The position numbers were made by a program, and so were the translations under genes. From Verrucomicrobiota bacterium (lineage in GTDB: Bacteria > Verrucomicrobiota > Verrucomicrobiia > Chthoniobacterales > UBA10450): 13,310 nucleotides of DNA. The stretch spans positions 1 through 13,310 of the forward strand of contig QHNB01000069.1 in assembly GCA_003217965.1 (NCBI GenBank). Direction: 5' to 3'. This document shows positions 6,483 through 13,310 of the stretch, piece after piece; the stretch's first letter is position 1, and each line of letters opens with the position of its first letter. A model generated the notes under the pieces. The model ran no database searches, was not told the origin of the DNA, and saw only the letters and a list, made by a program, of their open reading frames with translations.

Positions 6483-7385
6483 ATGATGGCGGCGAGGGAA
6501 GAGCGCGCAGAAGAAATTCTGCGGAAAATCCGCGGCTTGGAGATTAAGACTCGCGCTTTAGTCGAGACGGCGTTCGCCGGCGACTATCACAGCGTATTCA
6601 AGGGACGCGGAATGAATTTTGAAGATGTCCGCGAATACCAACCCGGTGACGAGATTCGGGCCATCGATTGGAATGTAACAGCGCGGCTCGGTAGCCCTTT
6701 CGTTAAGAAGTTTACCGAAGAGCGCGAATTGACCGTGATGTTGATCGTGGATGTAAGCGCATCCGGCAACTTCGGCAGCACCGCACAATCCAAGCGTGAG
6801 CTGGCCGCCGAAGTGGCCTGCCTGCTGGCATTCAGCGCGATCCGGAACAACGACAAGGTAGGGCTCCTTCTATTTAGCGATCGGCTCGAACTTTTTATTC
6901 CGCCGAAGAAAGGCCGATCGCACACGCTGCGCATCATCCGCGAAATTCTGTTTTTCGAGCCGGCCGGGCGCGGCACAGATGCCGCGGTCGCCCTCGATCA
7001 TCTTAACCGGATCATTACACGGCGAGCAGTTGTTTTCCTGATTTCCGATTTTCAGGCAGGCGATTTTTCGCGCGAGCTCGCGGTCACAGCGAAGCGACAC
7101 GATTTGATCGCGCTCCGGATTCGAGATGAACGCGAACGCGTTTTGCCAAATATCGGCATTATCACTCTGGAAGACGCCGAAACGGGTGAACAGATCGAGA
7201 TCAATACCGCCGACCGCAATGTCCGGGCGCGTTTTGCCTCGACGGCGGAGAAGCAACAAACGGAACTCGCACGCGTGTTGCGGCGAAACAAAATCGATCG
7301 CATCGATCTCCGGACTGGTGACGATTATCTTCCGGCACTTCGCTCCTTCTTCAAGAACCGGGAGCGGCGAATGATGATTCGATAA
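6483..7385 (+). CDS. DUF58 domain-containing protein (VWA-like MoxR partner)
   Basis: A 300-residue soluble protein. It contains the DUF58 signature GRGMNFEDVREYQPGDEIRA (41-60), followed by IDWNVTARLGSPFVKKFTEE. The domain continues into a VWA-like fold with MIDAS residues DVSAS (90-94), Thr165 in GRGTD and Asp189 in ISDF, so metal binding is plausible. Proteins of this type occur directly after moxR in most aerotolerance-type operons and are taken to be the ATPase's cytoplasmic adaptor. The exact reaction is unknown. Two adjacent ATGs at 6483 and 6486 are both possible starts, differing by one residue. An upstream in-frame ATG at 6267 lies deep inside moxR and is not credible. The next gene starts 2 bp after the stop. 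Confidence 0.94.
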   Translation: MMAAREERAEEILRKIRGLEIKTRALVETAFAGDYHSVFKGRGMNFEDVREYQPGDEIRAIDWNVTARLGSPFVKKFTEERELTVMLIVDVSASGNFGSTAQSKRELAAEVACLLAFSAIRNNDKVGLLLFSDRLELFIPPKKGRSHTLRIIREILFFEPAGRGTDAAVALDHLNRIITRRAVVFLISDFQAGDFSRELAVTAKRHDLIALRIRDERERVLPNIGIITLEDAETGEQIEINTADRNVRARFASTAEKQQTELARVLRRNKIDRIDLRTGDDYLPALRSFFKNRERRMMIR

Positions 7386-7387
7386 CA

Positions 7388-7888
7388 ATGACTCTACTCG
7401 CTCAGGAATTTCACGACATCGCTCCGCCGCTCGATTACTCGCTCATTCCCACATGGGTGATTTTCGTGGCCAGTGCTGTCGCGCTGTCGCTGGTCGGATT
7501 ACTAATCTGGTACGCTCGGAAATTTCTTCGGAAGAAAGAACCAGCGCGATCGCCACGCGACCGCGCTCTTGATGCGCTCGACACGATCGAGGCGGCGATC
7601 GAAAGAACGCCGCCTTATCAATTCAGCATTCGCGTGTCCGACATCGTGCGGCGTTACGTCGTTGAGCAATTTGACCTGCCGATGACGCGTCAAACTTCCG
7701 TCGAGTTCCTAAACGCAATCGCTACCGCTCCAAAGTTCAGCGAAGATGAAAAAGCGTTACTGGCCGATTTTTTGAACCGTTGCGATCTGATTAAATTTGC
7801 GCGCTATGAGGCCACGACAGAAGAAAGCCGTCTCTTATTGGATGAAGCGCGCCGTTTTGTGAAAGGAGGAGTGCTTGTTCCCGCATGA
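7388..7888 (+). CDS. DUF4381-like single-pass membrane protein of the Bat operon
   Basis: A 166-residue protein with a short N-terminal segment rich in prolines (IAPPLDYSLIPTW), one transmembrane helix at about 22-42, then a basic flank (RKFLRKK) that places the remaining 120 residues in the cytoplasm. The cytoplasmic part is helical: alternating charged and hydrophobic residues with ALDALDTIE, SDIVRRYVVEQF and the RQTSVEFL motif. This matches the DUF4381-type protein found between the DUF58 and BatA genes of many Bat operons. Its role is unknown. By position it could tether the MoxR/DUF58 pair to the membrane VWA proteins, which is an inference. The gene starts 2 bp after the DUF58 stop. Its last codons overlap the batA start and carry batA's ribosome binding site. 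Confidence 0.82.
   Translation: MTLLAQEFHDIAPPLDYSLIPTWVIFVASAVALSLVGLLIWYARKFLRKKEPARSPRDRALDALDTIEAAIERTPPYQFSIRVSDIVRRYVVEQFDLPMTRQTSVEFLNAIATAPKFSEDEKALLADFLNRCDLIKFARYEATTEESRLLLDEARRFVKGGVLVPA
7863..7870 (+). promoter_or_regulatory. Strong Shine-Dalgarno site for batA inside the preceding gene
   Basis: AAGGAGGA lies 4 nt upstream of a TTG at 7875. It is the best ribosome binding site in the window. It decides the batA start, because no ATG in that frame occurs before the VWA domain. Confidence 0.75.
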
Positions 7889-8930
7889 ATGGCTAAATGG
7901 CCAGACACTCAGCTTCGAGCGTCCCTGGCTCCTGCTTTTCCTGTTATTGATTCCAGCCCTTGCGTTATTGCGCGGAAAGATTGGACCCAAGGCAGCAGTC
8001 ATTTTCTCGGCAACTTCTCCATTCCGTGCGATTGGAAAAAGCAGCGCCAGTCGCGCTGGTCGATTCCTTCGCGCTCTGGTTTGGCTCGCCCTCACCGCCT
8101 TTATCATTGCGATCGCCCGACCACAGCTCGGAAAAAGCCTTACCCAAGTGGAAGCGAGTGGAATCGATATCATGCTCGTGCTCGATGTTTCTGGCTCCAT
8201 GTTGACGAAAGATTTCACCATCGGTGGCGAAGAGGCGACTCGTCTCGACGCCGTCCGAGAAGTAACGCGCAAATTTATTGAGAGCCGGCCGAACGACCGG
8301 ATTGGCATCATCGCTTTCGGTACTCAGCCCTACGTCGTCAGTCCGATGACACTCGATCACGACTGGCTGCTGCAGAATCTCGATCGAGTGCGTATCGGAT
8401 TGGTGGAAGGAAATACAGCCATTGGTTCGGCCATGGCCGCAGCCGGCAATCGGCTGAACGACAAACATTCGAAGAGCCGCGCCGTCGTTCTCCTGACCGA
8501 CGGCGACAACAATGCCGGAAAGATTCCACCCAACACCGCGGCTGAAGCGCTGAAAGCTTTGCGGATCAAACTTTATGCCATCGGCATCGGAACCAACGGC
8601 ATGGCGCCGTATCCAGTTTTCGATCAGCGCACGGGTAACCCGGTTACCGATGCCGTCGGCAACATTCTTTACCAAAACGCCCGTGTATCCTTCAACGAAT
8701 CCGGTCTGCGCGAGATCGCGCGTATTGGTGACGGCAAATTTTACCGCGCTACCGACACGAAATCGCTCGAAGCGATTTATGCCGACATCGACAAGCTGGA
8801 GAAAACCAAGGTCAGCTTGCGGAAATATCAGCAGTATCGTGATCTATTTCCTGACTGCATTGCGATCGGATGCGGCTTGGTCATCGGCCAGTTCATTCTC
8901 GGGCAAACGATTTGGAAACGACTGCCGTGA
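7875..8930 (+). CDS. batA: BatA, membrane-anchored VWA protein
   Basis: A 351-residue protein starting at TTG, with the Shine-Dalgarno site inside the upstream gene and a 14-bp overlap that suggests translational coupling. Topology: a membrane helix at about 17-33, a second at about 66-81, the VWA domain at about 97-310, and a C-terminal helix at about 325-345. The N-terminal SFERPWLLLFLLLIPAL is the usual opening of BatA/BatB proteins. The VWA MIDAS is complete: DVSGS (104-108), Thr181 in EGNTAIGSA and Asp209 in LTDGD. The positively charged loop between helices 1 and 2 puts the VWA domain in the periplasm. In Bacteroides fragilis, bat genes support tolerance of oxygen. Related operons in Leptospira and other bacteria give varied stress phenotypes. 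The metal-bound VWA domain is thought to mediate protein assembly. batB follows after an unusual 100-bp gap. Confidence 0.94.
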   Translation: MFPHEWLNGQTLSFERPWLLLFLLLIPALALLRGKIGPKAAVIFSATSPFRAIGKSSASRAGRFLRALVWLALTAFIIAIARPQLGKSLTQVEASGIDIMLVLDVSGSMLTKDFTIGGEEATRLDAVREVTRKFIESRPNDRIGIIAFGTQPYVVSPMTLDHDWLLQNLDRVRIGLVEGNTAIGSAMAAAGNRLNDKHSKSRAVVLLTDGDNNAGKIPPNTAAEALKALRIKLYAIGIGTNGMAPYPVFDQRTGNPVTDAVGNILYQNARVSFNESGLREIARIGDGKFYRATDTKSLEAIYADIDKLEKTKVSLRKYQQYRDLFPDCIAIGCGLVIGQFILGQTIWKRLP

Positions 8931-9034
8931 ACGCCGTGATTTTCCGGTCAATCGCACTCTACAAATGCGCTAATTCTTCGCGCGCTCAGAAAGCTGCTGG
9001 AGATCGCGTCCGAAGGTCGCGAACCACCTCATGA
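8927..9034 (+). CDS. Possible 35-residue ORF bridging batA and batB
   Basis: A GTG at 8927 overlaps the batA stop (GTGA). The frame stays open for 35 codons and ends in a TGA overlapping the batB start (ATGA). The peptide would begin VNAVIFRSIALYKCANSSRA, with a short hydrophobic start and a basic end, and it resembles no family I know. No Shine-Dalgarno site is evident. The double stop/start overlap could couple translation from batA to batB across an otherwise odd gap. Chance is also a fair explanation for a frame this short. Confidence 0.2.
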   Translation: MNAVIFRSIALYKCANSSRAQKAAGDRVRRSRTTS

Positions 9035-11190
9035 CATTTGGTGCGCCGGAGTGGTTTTGGGCATTCGCGATTTTGCCGGTTCTTGTTGCGCTATACCTGC
9101 GCGCCGAACGACGCCGGAGGATAATCCTTCGCGAATTCATTTCGCCGCGTCTCTTACCGGAGCTCGCTGGAAACGTGGATCGTACTCGCCGCGCCATCCG
9201 CTTCATCTGCGTTCTTTTGTCGATCGCATGCGCGATCACCGCGCTGGCCAAGCCTCGTTGGGGTTATGCTTACGAGGACGTGAAACGGCGGGGCCTTGAT
9301 CTTCTTTTCGCGGTGGACACCTCGCGAAGCATGCTTTCCAACGACGTCTCACCCAATCGTCTCGCCCGCGTCAAGCTGGCGATACAGGATTTGATTAACG
9401 ATCTCACGGGAGATCGCATTGGATTAATTGCGTTTGCCGGGCGGGCCTTTCTACAAGCACCACTGACAATCGATTACGATGCAGCGGTGGAATCGATCAA
9501 CGATCTCGACACCAAGACAATCCCGGAGGGCGGCACGAACATTAGCGAAGCGATCGCGCTGGCCGTGCAGACGTTTGGCAAGACTGCCACCGGCAATCGT
9601 GCCCTCATCATTTTCACTGACGGCGAAGAATTGAGCGGTAACGCCGTGAAAGAGGCGAAAACCGCCGCCGATGCCGGCATCCGCATTTTTACTGTCGGCG
9701 TAGGAACAGCACAGGGCTCATTGATTCCAATTGAGAGCGAGAACGGGAGCGCATTTGTTAAAGATGCGAAGGGACAAGTCGTGAAGTCACGGCTTGATGA
9801 GAACCGGCTGCGAGAGATCGCGCAGGCAACTGGTGGCAGCTATTTTCATCTCGAGAATGGGCCGCAAACCATGCGCCAGCTCTACGAGCAGGGACTGGCA
9901 AAATTGCAGGCCGGCGAAATCGACGCCCGTCTCTCTCGTCGACCGATCGAGAGATACGAGTGGCCACTTGCGGCCGCCATTCTTTTCTTAGCTGCGTCGG
10001 TTTTTATTAATGACCGGAAAAGAAGGGCGCAACCGGCAGTCGTTCGTCCATTAGCGACCGTTGCCCTAGTCTTGCTAGCCTCAAACGTTTTCGGCGCTGC
10101 TCCGGGAATCGACGAATACCGGCAGCAAAAGTACGACGAGGCGCTGCACCAGTTTCAAACCGTTCTATCAAAACATCCGCAGAATCCCGCAGCCGACAAA
10201 TTGGCCTTCGATTCCGGTGCGGCCGCCTACAAATTGCGGGACTACGATAATGCCTTACAAGCATTCAGCCAGGCCTTGCTTTCGCCGGACACGCAACTGC
10301 AAAGCAAAGGCCACTACAATTTAGGCAATACCTTGTATCAGCGAGGTGAGACACAAAGAGCGGAACAGAAAAAACTAAGCGACTGGACTGATGCGCTGAA
10401 ACATTACGAGGAGACGTTGAAAGTCTCGCCGCAGGACAAAGGGGCGAAGGATAACTACGAGTTCGTGAAGAAGAAGATCGAGGAGCTGAAAAAGAAGAAG
10501 CAGGAGCCATCCCCCACTCCGGCTCCGCAACAACAGCAAGAGGACAAAAAGAAACAGCAAGAGAATCAAGATCAACAAAAGCAAAACCAATCAAAGAATG
10601 GGCAGCAGCAGCAAAACGAGAAGCAGCAACAGCAGCAGTCACAGCAAAATCAGCAGCAACAACAGCAGGAGCAGCAGAACGGAAGTGAGCGTCAGCCGCA
10701 ACAGCAGAACAACGATTCCCAAGGCCAATCGTCCCAGCAACAGCGCGAGCAAAACAATGGCAAGTCCTCGCCGTCACCTTCGCCTAGCGGCAGCCCGCGA
10801 GCTGAGGCGTCGCCATCGAATAATCAGCAAAAACAAAATCACTCGCCTTCTCCATCGAACGGATCCGCCTCTGCAAGCCCAAATCAGTCGAACTCAGGTG
10901 GCGCCAGTCTGTCTCCATCACCAGCTGAGAACGCCGAAGCAAACAATCAGGCCACGCCCACTCCCTCGACTTCGCCCGAAAAGCAGCGTTCTGGTGAGAT
11001 AAAGGCTGCTGGTGATCAAAGTGACGAGAAACAAAAGCAGGAAGCTGCAGTTGCAGAGGCAAAAGCTGAGCAGCGCGGCGAGATGAGCCCGCAGCAAGCT
11101 GCCCAACTGTTACAGGCCATGAAAGACGAAGAAGCGCAGGTCCAGCTCAATGAACGCAAGCCGATTCATCGTGTCTATAACGACTGGTGA
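9031..11190 (+). CDS. batB: BatB-BatC fusion: VWA protein with TPR domain and low-complexity tail
   Basis: A 719-residue protein. N-terminal half (BatB): helices at about 8-23 and 57-73, and a VWA domain at about 88-290 with complete MIDAS residues DTSRS (96-100), Thr169 in EGGTN and Asp197 in FTDGE. A helix follows at about 311-327. A short basic loop (NDRKRR) leads to a further helix at about 339-356, which matches a BatC signal anchor. The TPR region (about 360-475) contains YDEALHQFQTVL, YDNALQAFSQAL, GHYNLGNTLYQ and ALKHYEETL. Residues 480-660 are K/Q-, then S/P-rich. The C-terminal block SPQQAAQLLQAMKDEEAQVQ...YNDW fits the conserved BatC end. Basic loops predict that VWA, TPR and tail all lie in the periplasm. 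Fusion of batB and batC means the two act as one subunit. The ATG is the only start, as an in-frame stop lies just upstream. Confidence 0.93.
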   Translation: MTFGAPEWFWAFAILPVLVALYLRAERRRRIILREFISPRLLPELAGNVDRTRRAIRFICVLLSIACAITALAKPRWGYAYEDVKRRGLDLLFAVDTSRSMLSNDVSPNRLARVKLAIQDLINDLTGDRIGLIAFAGRAFLQAPLTIDYDAAVESINDLDTKTIPEGGTNISEAIALAVQTFGKTATGNRALIIFTDGEELSGNAVKEAKTAADAGIRIFTVGVGTAQGSLIPIESENGSAFVKDAKGQVVKSRLDENRLREIAQATGGSYFHLENGPQTMRQLYEQGLAKLQAGEIDARLSRRPIERYEWPLAAAILFLAASVFINDRKRRAQPAVVRPLATVALVLLASNVFGAAPGIDEYRQQKYDEALHQFQTVLSKHPQNPAADKLAFDSGAAAYKLRDYDNALQAFSQALLSPDTQLQSKGHYNLGNTLYQRGETQRAEQKKLSDWTDALKHYEETLKVSPQDKGAKDNYEFVKKKIEELKKKKQEPSPTPAPQQQQEDKKKQQENQDQQKQNQSKNGQQQQNEKQQQQQSQQNQQQQQQEQQNGSERQPQQQNNDSQGQSSQQQREQNNGKSSPSPSPSGSPRAEASPSNNQQKQNHSPSPSNGSASASPNQSNSGGASLSPSPAENAEANNQATPTPSTSPEKQRSGEIKAAGDQSDEKQKQEAAVAEAKAEQRGEMSPQQAAQLLQAMKDEEAQVQLNERKPIHRVYNDW

Positions 11191-11197
11191 AAGGCGG

Positions 11198-13042
11198 ATG
11201 AGATCGCTCGTTTTGATCAGGATGACGCTCCTTTTAATCGGAGCGTTGATAAGTACCGAGGCGCGCGCTGAATCCCCCAGCGTCACGGCCGTACTAACGA
11301 GCTCCGAAACGGCACTGGGTCAACCGGTTCAACTCGAAGTAAAAATCAAAGGCACCACGACTGCGACACCTCCGCAAACCATTGCGGTTGACGGTTTGCA
11401 AATTGCCCTGACTGACACTCGCCGTTCTTTCGAGATGCATGGCTTTTCCTCGGTCGAATCGAATTTGTTCTATGGCTACACCATCATGCCGATAAAAGCC
11501 GGCATCTTCAAAATACCCCCGCAGCCGATTCGCGCGGGGAACATGACATTACACACGCCCGAGCTGACTTTGCATGTTACCGACGCACCAAATCGCGGGA
11601 TCACGCGAGGAAACCAGGGAGCTACTCCCAATGCGATTGCGGGTGAGGACAAGCTGGCGTTTGCGGAACTGGTCGTGCCAAAAAAGACGGCCTATGTGGG
11701 CGAGATCATTCCGATGATACTGCGAATCGGCTTCAATTCACGAACGAAAGTCCTGGGCAGAGAACCGCCTAATATTGGCGGGCAGGGATTCACAATCCAA
11801 AAATTAGGCCAGGAAGATCGGAATCTTGAGACGATCGGCGGCCGTAGCTATCTCGTTTATAGCTATAAGAGCGCAGTTTCCGCAGCGCGCACTGGGAACT
11901 TCCAGCTCGGCCCCATCGAAACCAAGGCAGTGATTCTCGCGCCACGGCGCGGCTCCGGAGTTCGACGCACGCCATTTGATCCTTTTGACGGCGACGATCC
12001 ATTTGCGGACCCGTTCTTTAGCGATCCGTTCAGTATGCTGGGTGAGCGTCGCGAGATTACGGTCAAGAGCGATACCATCCCGCTCGAGGTAAAGCCTTTG
12101 CCTGGTGGAGCGCCGCCGACGTTCACCGGGGCCGTCGGAAATTTTTCGCTGACGGCAGACGCGAATCCGAAACGGGTGCAAGTAGGCGATCCTATCACCG
12201 TCAAAGTTGAGGTCGCCGGCCGCGGGAACTTCGACCGGGTGAGCGCACCCGATTTAACCGACGAGAGCGGGTGGCACAAGTATCCACCGTCCTCAAACTT
12301 CAAGCAGGACGATGACGTAGGGATCAGTGGAACGAAAACATTCGAAATGGTGGTATCACCGAACGAAAAAAAATCGGCTCTACCGCCGGTGGCCTTCAGC
12401 TACTTCGATCCAGTGAAAGACAAATATGTCACCCTGGAGACTCAGGCAGTGCCGCTCGTTGTCGAAGGCAGTGGACCGGTTGTACCGGCGGTGGCGGCCG
12501 CGACAGCCAAAGCGCCGACCGCGACGAATTCACAAGGGGCCACATCACCGCAGCCACCGCAGCTTCTGCCTTTACTAAAAGAACGTGGCAAGATCGTACA
12601 TAGCTTCGCACCACTTTACGCTCAGAAAGAATTCTGGATAGCGCAGCTGGTTCCGCTCGCTATCGCGATCGGCTTAGCGGGTTGGAGGATTCAAAAAGTG
12701 CGGCGGTCGAACTTGGCTGCGATGCGTGCAGCCCGATTCCAACGCGAAACCGATGAACTCCTGCGGAAACTTCGGCGCGATGTGCTGCCACCTCCGGAAT
12801 ACTTTTCCGACGCGTCACGGGTCGTGCAGTTGAAGACGGCATTGAAACAAAATATCGAACCGGGTACAGTGGACGCCGATACGGCGGCACGCGTTTTCGC
12901 TCTGGACGAGGAGCGGAGCGAGCGGATGCGCCGGCTTTTCGCGACCAGTGACGAGCTTCGTTATAGCGGGAAAGCGAATGGGTCGGTTTCGCCCGACCAT
13001 CGGCGGGAGGCTTTAGAGTTGATTGAATCACTGCGGACGTGA
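11198..13042 (+). CDS. batD: BatD-family protein (periplasmic, C-terminal membrane anchor)
   Basis: A 614-residue protein. Its start is the ATG at 11198, 7 bp after batB-batC, with GAAAGG 3 nt upstream. An in-frame ATG at 11150 lies inside the preceding gene and would spoil the signal peptide. The signal peptide is MRSLVLIRMTLLLIGAL, with cleavage after Ala-Arg-Ala (22-24). The ectodomain (about 25-480) has the repeated beta-sandwich pattern of BatD: LGQPVQLEVKIKGT, YVGEIIPMILRIGF and VQVGDPITVKVEVAGRGNF. One transmembrane helix (about 482-499) is followed by a cytoplasmic, helical tail of about 115 residues. A run of four DPF motifs (starting at residues 261, 267, 271 and 276) sits mid-protein. 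The helix and positive-inside flank (RIQKVRR) set the ectodomain outside. BatD is a standard partner of BatA/B, with an undefined biochemical role. Its stop overlaps the batE start. Confidence 0.93.
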   Translation: MRSLVLIRMTLLLIGALISTEARAESPSVTAVLTSSETALGQPVQLEVKIKGTTTATPPQTIAVDGLQIALTDTRRSFEMHGFSSVESNLFYGYTIMPIKAGIFKIPPQPIRAGNMTLHTPELTLHVTDAPNRGITRGNQGATPNAIAGEDKLAFAELVVPKKTAYVGEIIPMILRIGFNSRTKVLGREPPNIGGQGFTIQKLGQEDRNLETIGGRSYLVYSYKSAVSAARTGNFQLGPIETKAVILAPRRGSGVRRTPFDPFDGDDPFADPFFSDPFSMLGERREITVKSDTIPLEVKPLPGGAPPTFTGAVGNFSLTADANPKRVQVGDPITVKVEVAGRGNFDRVSAPDLTDESGWHKYPPSSNFKQDDDVGISGTKTFEMVVSPNEKKSALPPVAFSYFDPVKDKYVTLETQAVPLVVEGSGPVVPAVAAATAKAPTATNSQGATSPQPPQLLPLLKERGKIVHSFAPLYAQKEFWIAQLVPLAIAIGLAGWRIQKVRRSNLAAMRAARFQRETDELLRKLRRDVLPPPEYFSDASRVVQLKTALKQNIEPGTVDADTAARVFALDEERSERMRRLFATSDELRYSGKANGSVSPDHRREALELIESLRT

Positions 13043-13310
13043 AACAGCTCGTACTTACAAACGTTGTAATGGTGCTCCTGGGCCTTGCCCTTTCCACGAA
13101 TGCGAACGCGGCGCCGAACGATACCGGTTTTGAAAAAGCGAATTCCGAGTACGCGGCCGGTAACTTCAAAGAGGCGATTTCCGATTACAACGCACTTGTT
13201 CAATCCGGAGAATGGAGTGCCAATCTCTTTTACAACCTTGGAAACGCCTGTTATCGCATCGGAGATTATGGTCGCGCGATTTTGAACTATGAACGCACTT
13301 TACGGATTGA
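13039..13310 (+). CDS. batE: BatE-like TPR protein, N-terminal fragment (runs off the right edge)
   Basis: Translation from GTG at 13039, overlapping the batD TGA by 4 bp (GTGA), gives 90 codons open to the window edge. An ATG 10 codons later is an alternative start but would shorten the n-region of the signal peptide. The N-terminus is a signal peptide with hydrophobic core VVMVLLGLALS and cleavage likely after NANA (residue 24). Next comes a TPR pair: FEKANSEYAAGNFKEAISDY, then NLFYNLGNACYRIGDYGRAI with the family LYYNLGNAYYKLG-like signature. BatE proteins have TPR repeats, membrane helices and often a C-terminal SH3-type domain, but these later parts are outside the window. Its place as last gene of the bat series and its sequence make the call good, although only the first third or less is visible. 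Confidence 0.85.
   Translation, partial: MKQLVLTNVVMVLLGLALSTNANAAPNDTGFEKANSEYAAGNFKEAISDYNALVQSGEWSANLFYNLGNACYRIGDYGRAILNYERTLRI

Noticed and set aside
7965..8675. A 236-codon open frame on the minus strand, antisense to batA
   Set aside because: It lies wholly inside batA, whose VWA motifs are complete. Its translation shows no domain pattern, and such frames are common opposite GC-rich genes.
10530..10760. Possible CRISPR-like or tandem repeat array
   Set aside because: The repetition is irregular CAG/CAA triplets encoding glutamine within an intact reading frame. There are no spaced direct repeats.
10265..10777. A 170-codon minus-strand frame opposite the batB-batC TPR and Q-rich region, plus a leucine-run frame at 10375-10590
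   Set aside because: The leucine- and valine-rich composition is what the reverse strand of CAG/CAA triplets must give. It is not evidence of a membrane protein.

Overview
The window is chromosomal bacterial DNA: moderately GC-rich, densely packed and mostly co-directional. It has no phage, insertion-sequence or CRISPR signature. The protein styles suggest a soil-type Verrucomicrobiota (Spartobacteria-like) genome: a long Q/S/P-rich tail on a BatB-BatC fusion, CocE-type hydrolases, Gfo/Idh/MocA oxidoreductases, and many starts with weak Shine-Dalgarno sites. That assignment is a guess from general features and was not tested by any search.

Left part (1-2536). On the minus strand are the start of a Gfo/Idh/MocA oxidoreductase, which runs off the left edge, and just upstream of it a small GGQ-containing release-factor-like protein. 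Divergent from these on the plus strand is a secreted CocE/NonD-family serine hydrolase. It keeps its Ser-Asp-His triad but appears to lack about 34 residues just before the nucleophile. A minus-strand tRNA-Leu(UAA) with a plausible promoter follows.

Middle part (2537-5418). A DJ-1/PfpI-family protein has a good ribosome binding site. After it comes a 188-bp intergenic stretch holding nested palindromes, then pgsA (phosphatidylglycerophosphate synthase) and der (the two-domain ribosome-assembly GTPase), 15 bp apart.

Right part (5492-13310, running off the edge) is a compact MoxR/Bat (Bacteroides aerotolerance-type) operon. Its order is moxR AAA+ ATPase, DUF58 VWA-like protein, DUF4381-like one-TM protein, batA (VWA), batB fused to batC (VWA plus TPR plus a low-complexity tail), batD (BatD family) and the start of batE (signal peptide plus TPR). 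Junctions are 4 bp, 2 bp, a 14-bp overlap, 100 bp, 7 bp and a 4-bp overlap. By topology and the positive-inside rule, MoxR and DUF58 are cytoplasmic. The VWA domains of BatA and BatB, the TPRs and the BatD ectodomain face the periplasm. This fits an ATPase-driven envelope complex.

I see no wholly new system. The points most worth checking are the apparent in-frame loss in the hydrolase, the BatB-BatC fusion and its tail, the palindromic repeats before pgsA, and a possible small ORF between batA and batB. The largest stretch without a gene is the 188 bp before pgsA.
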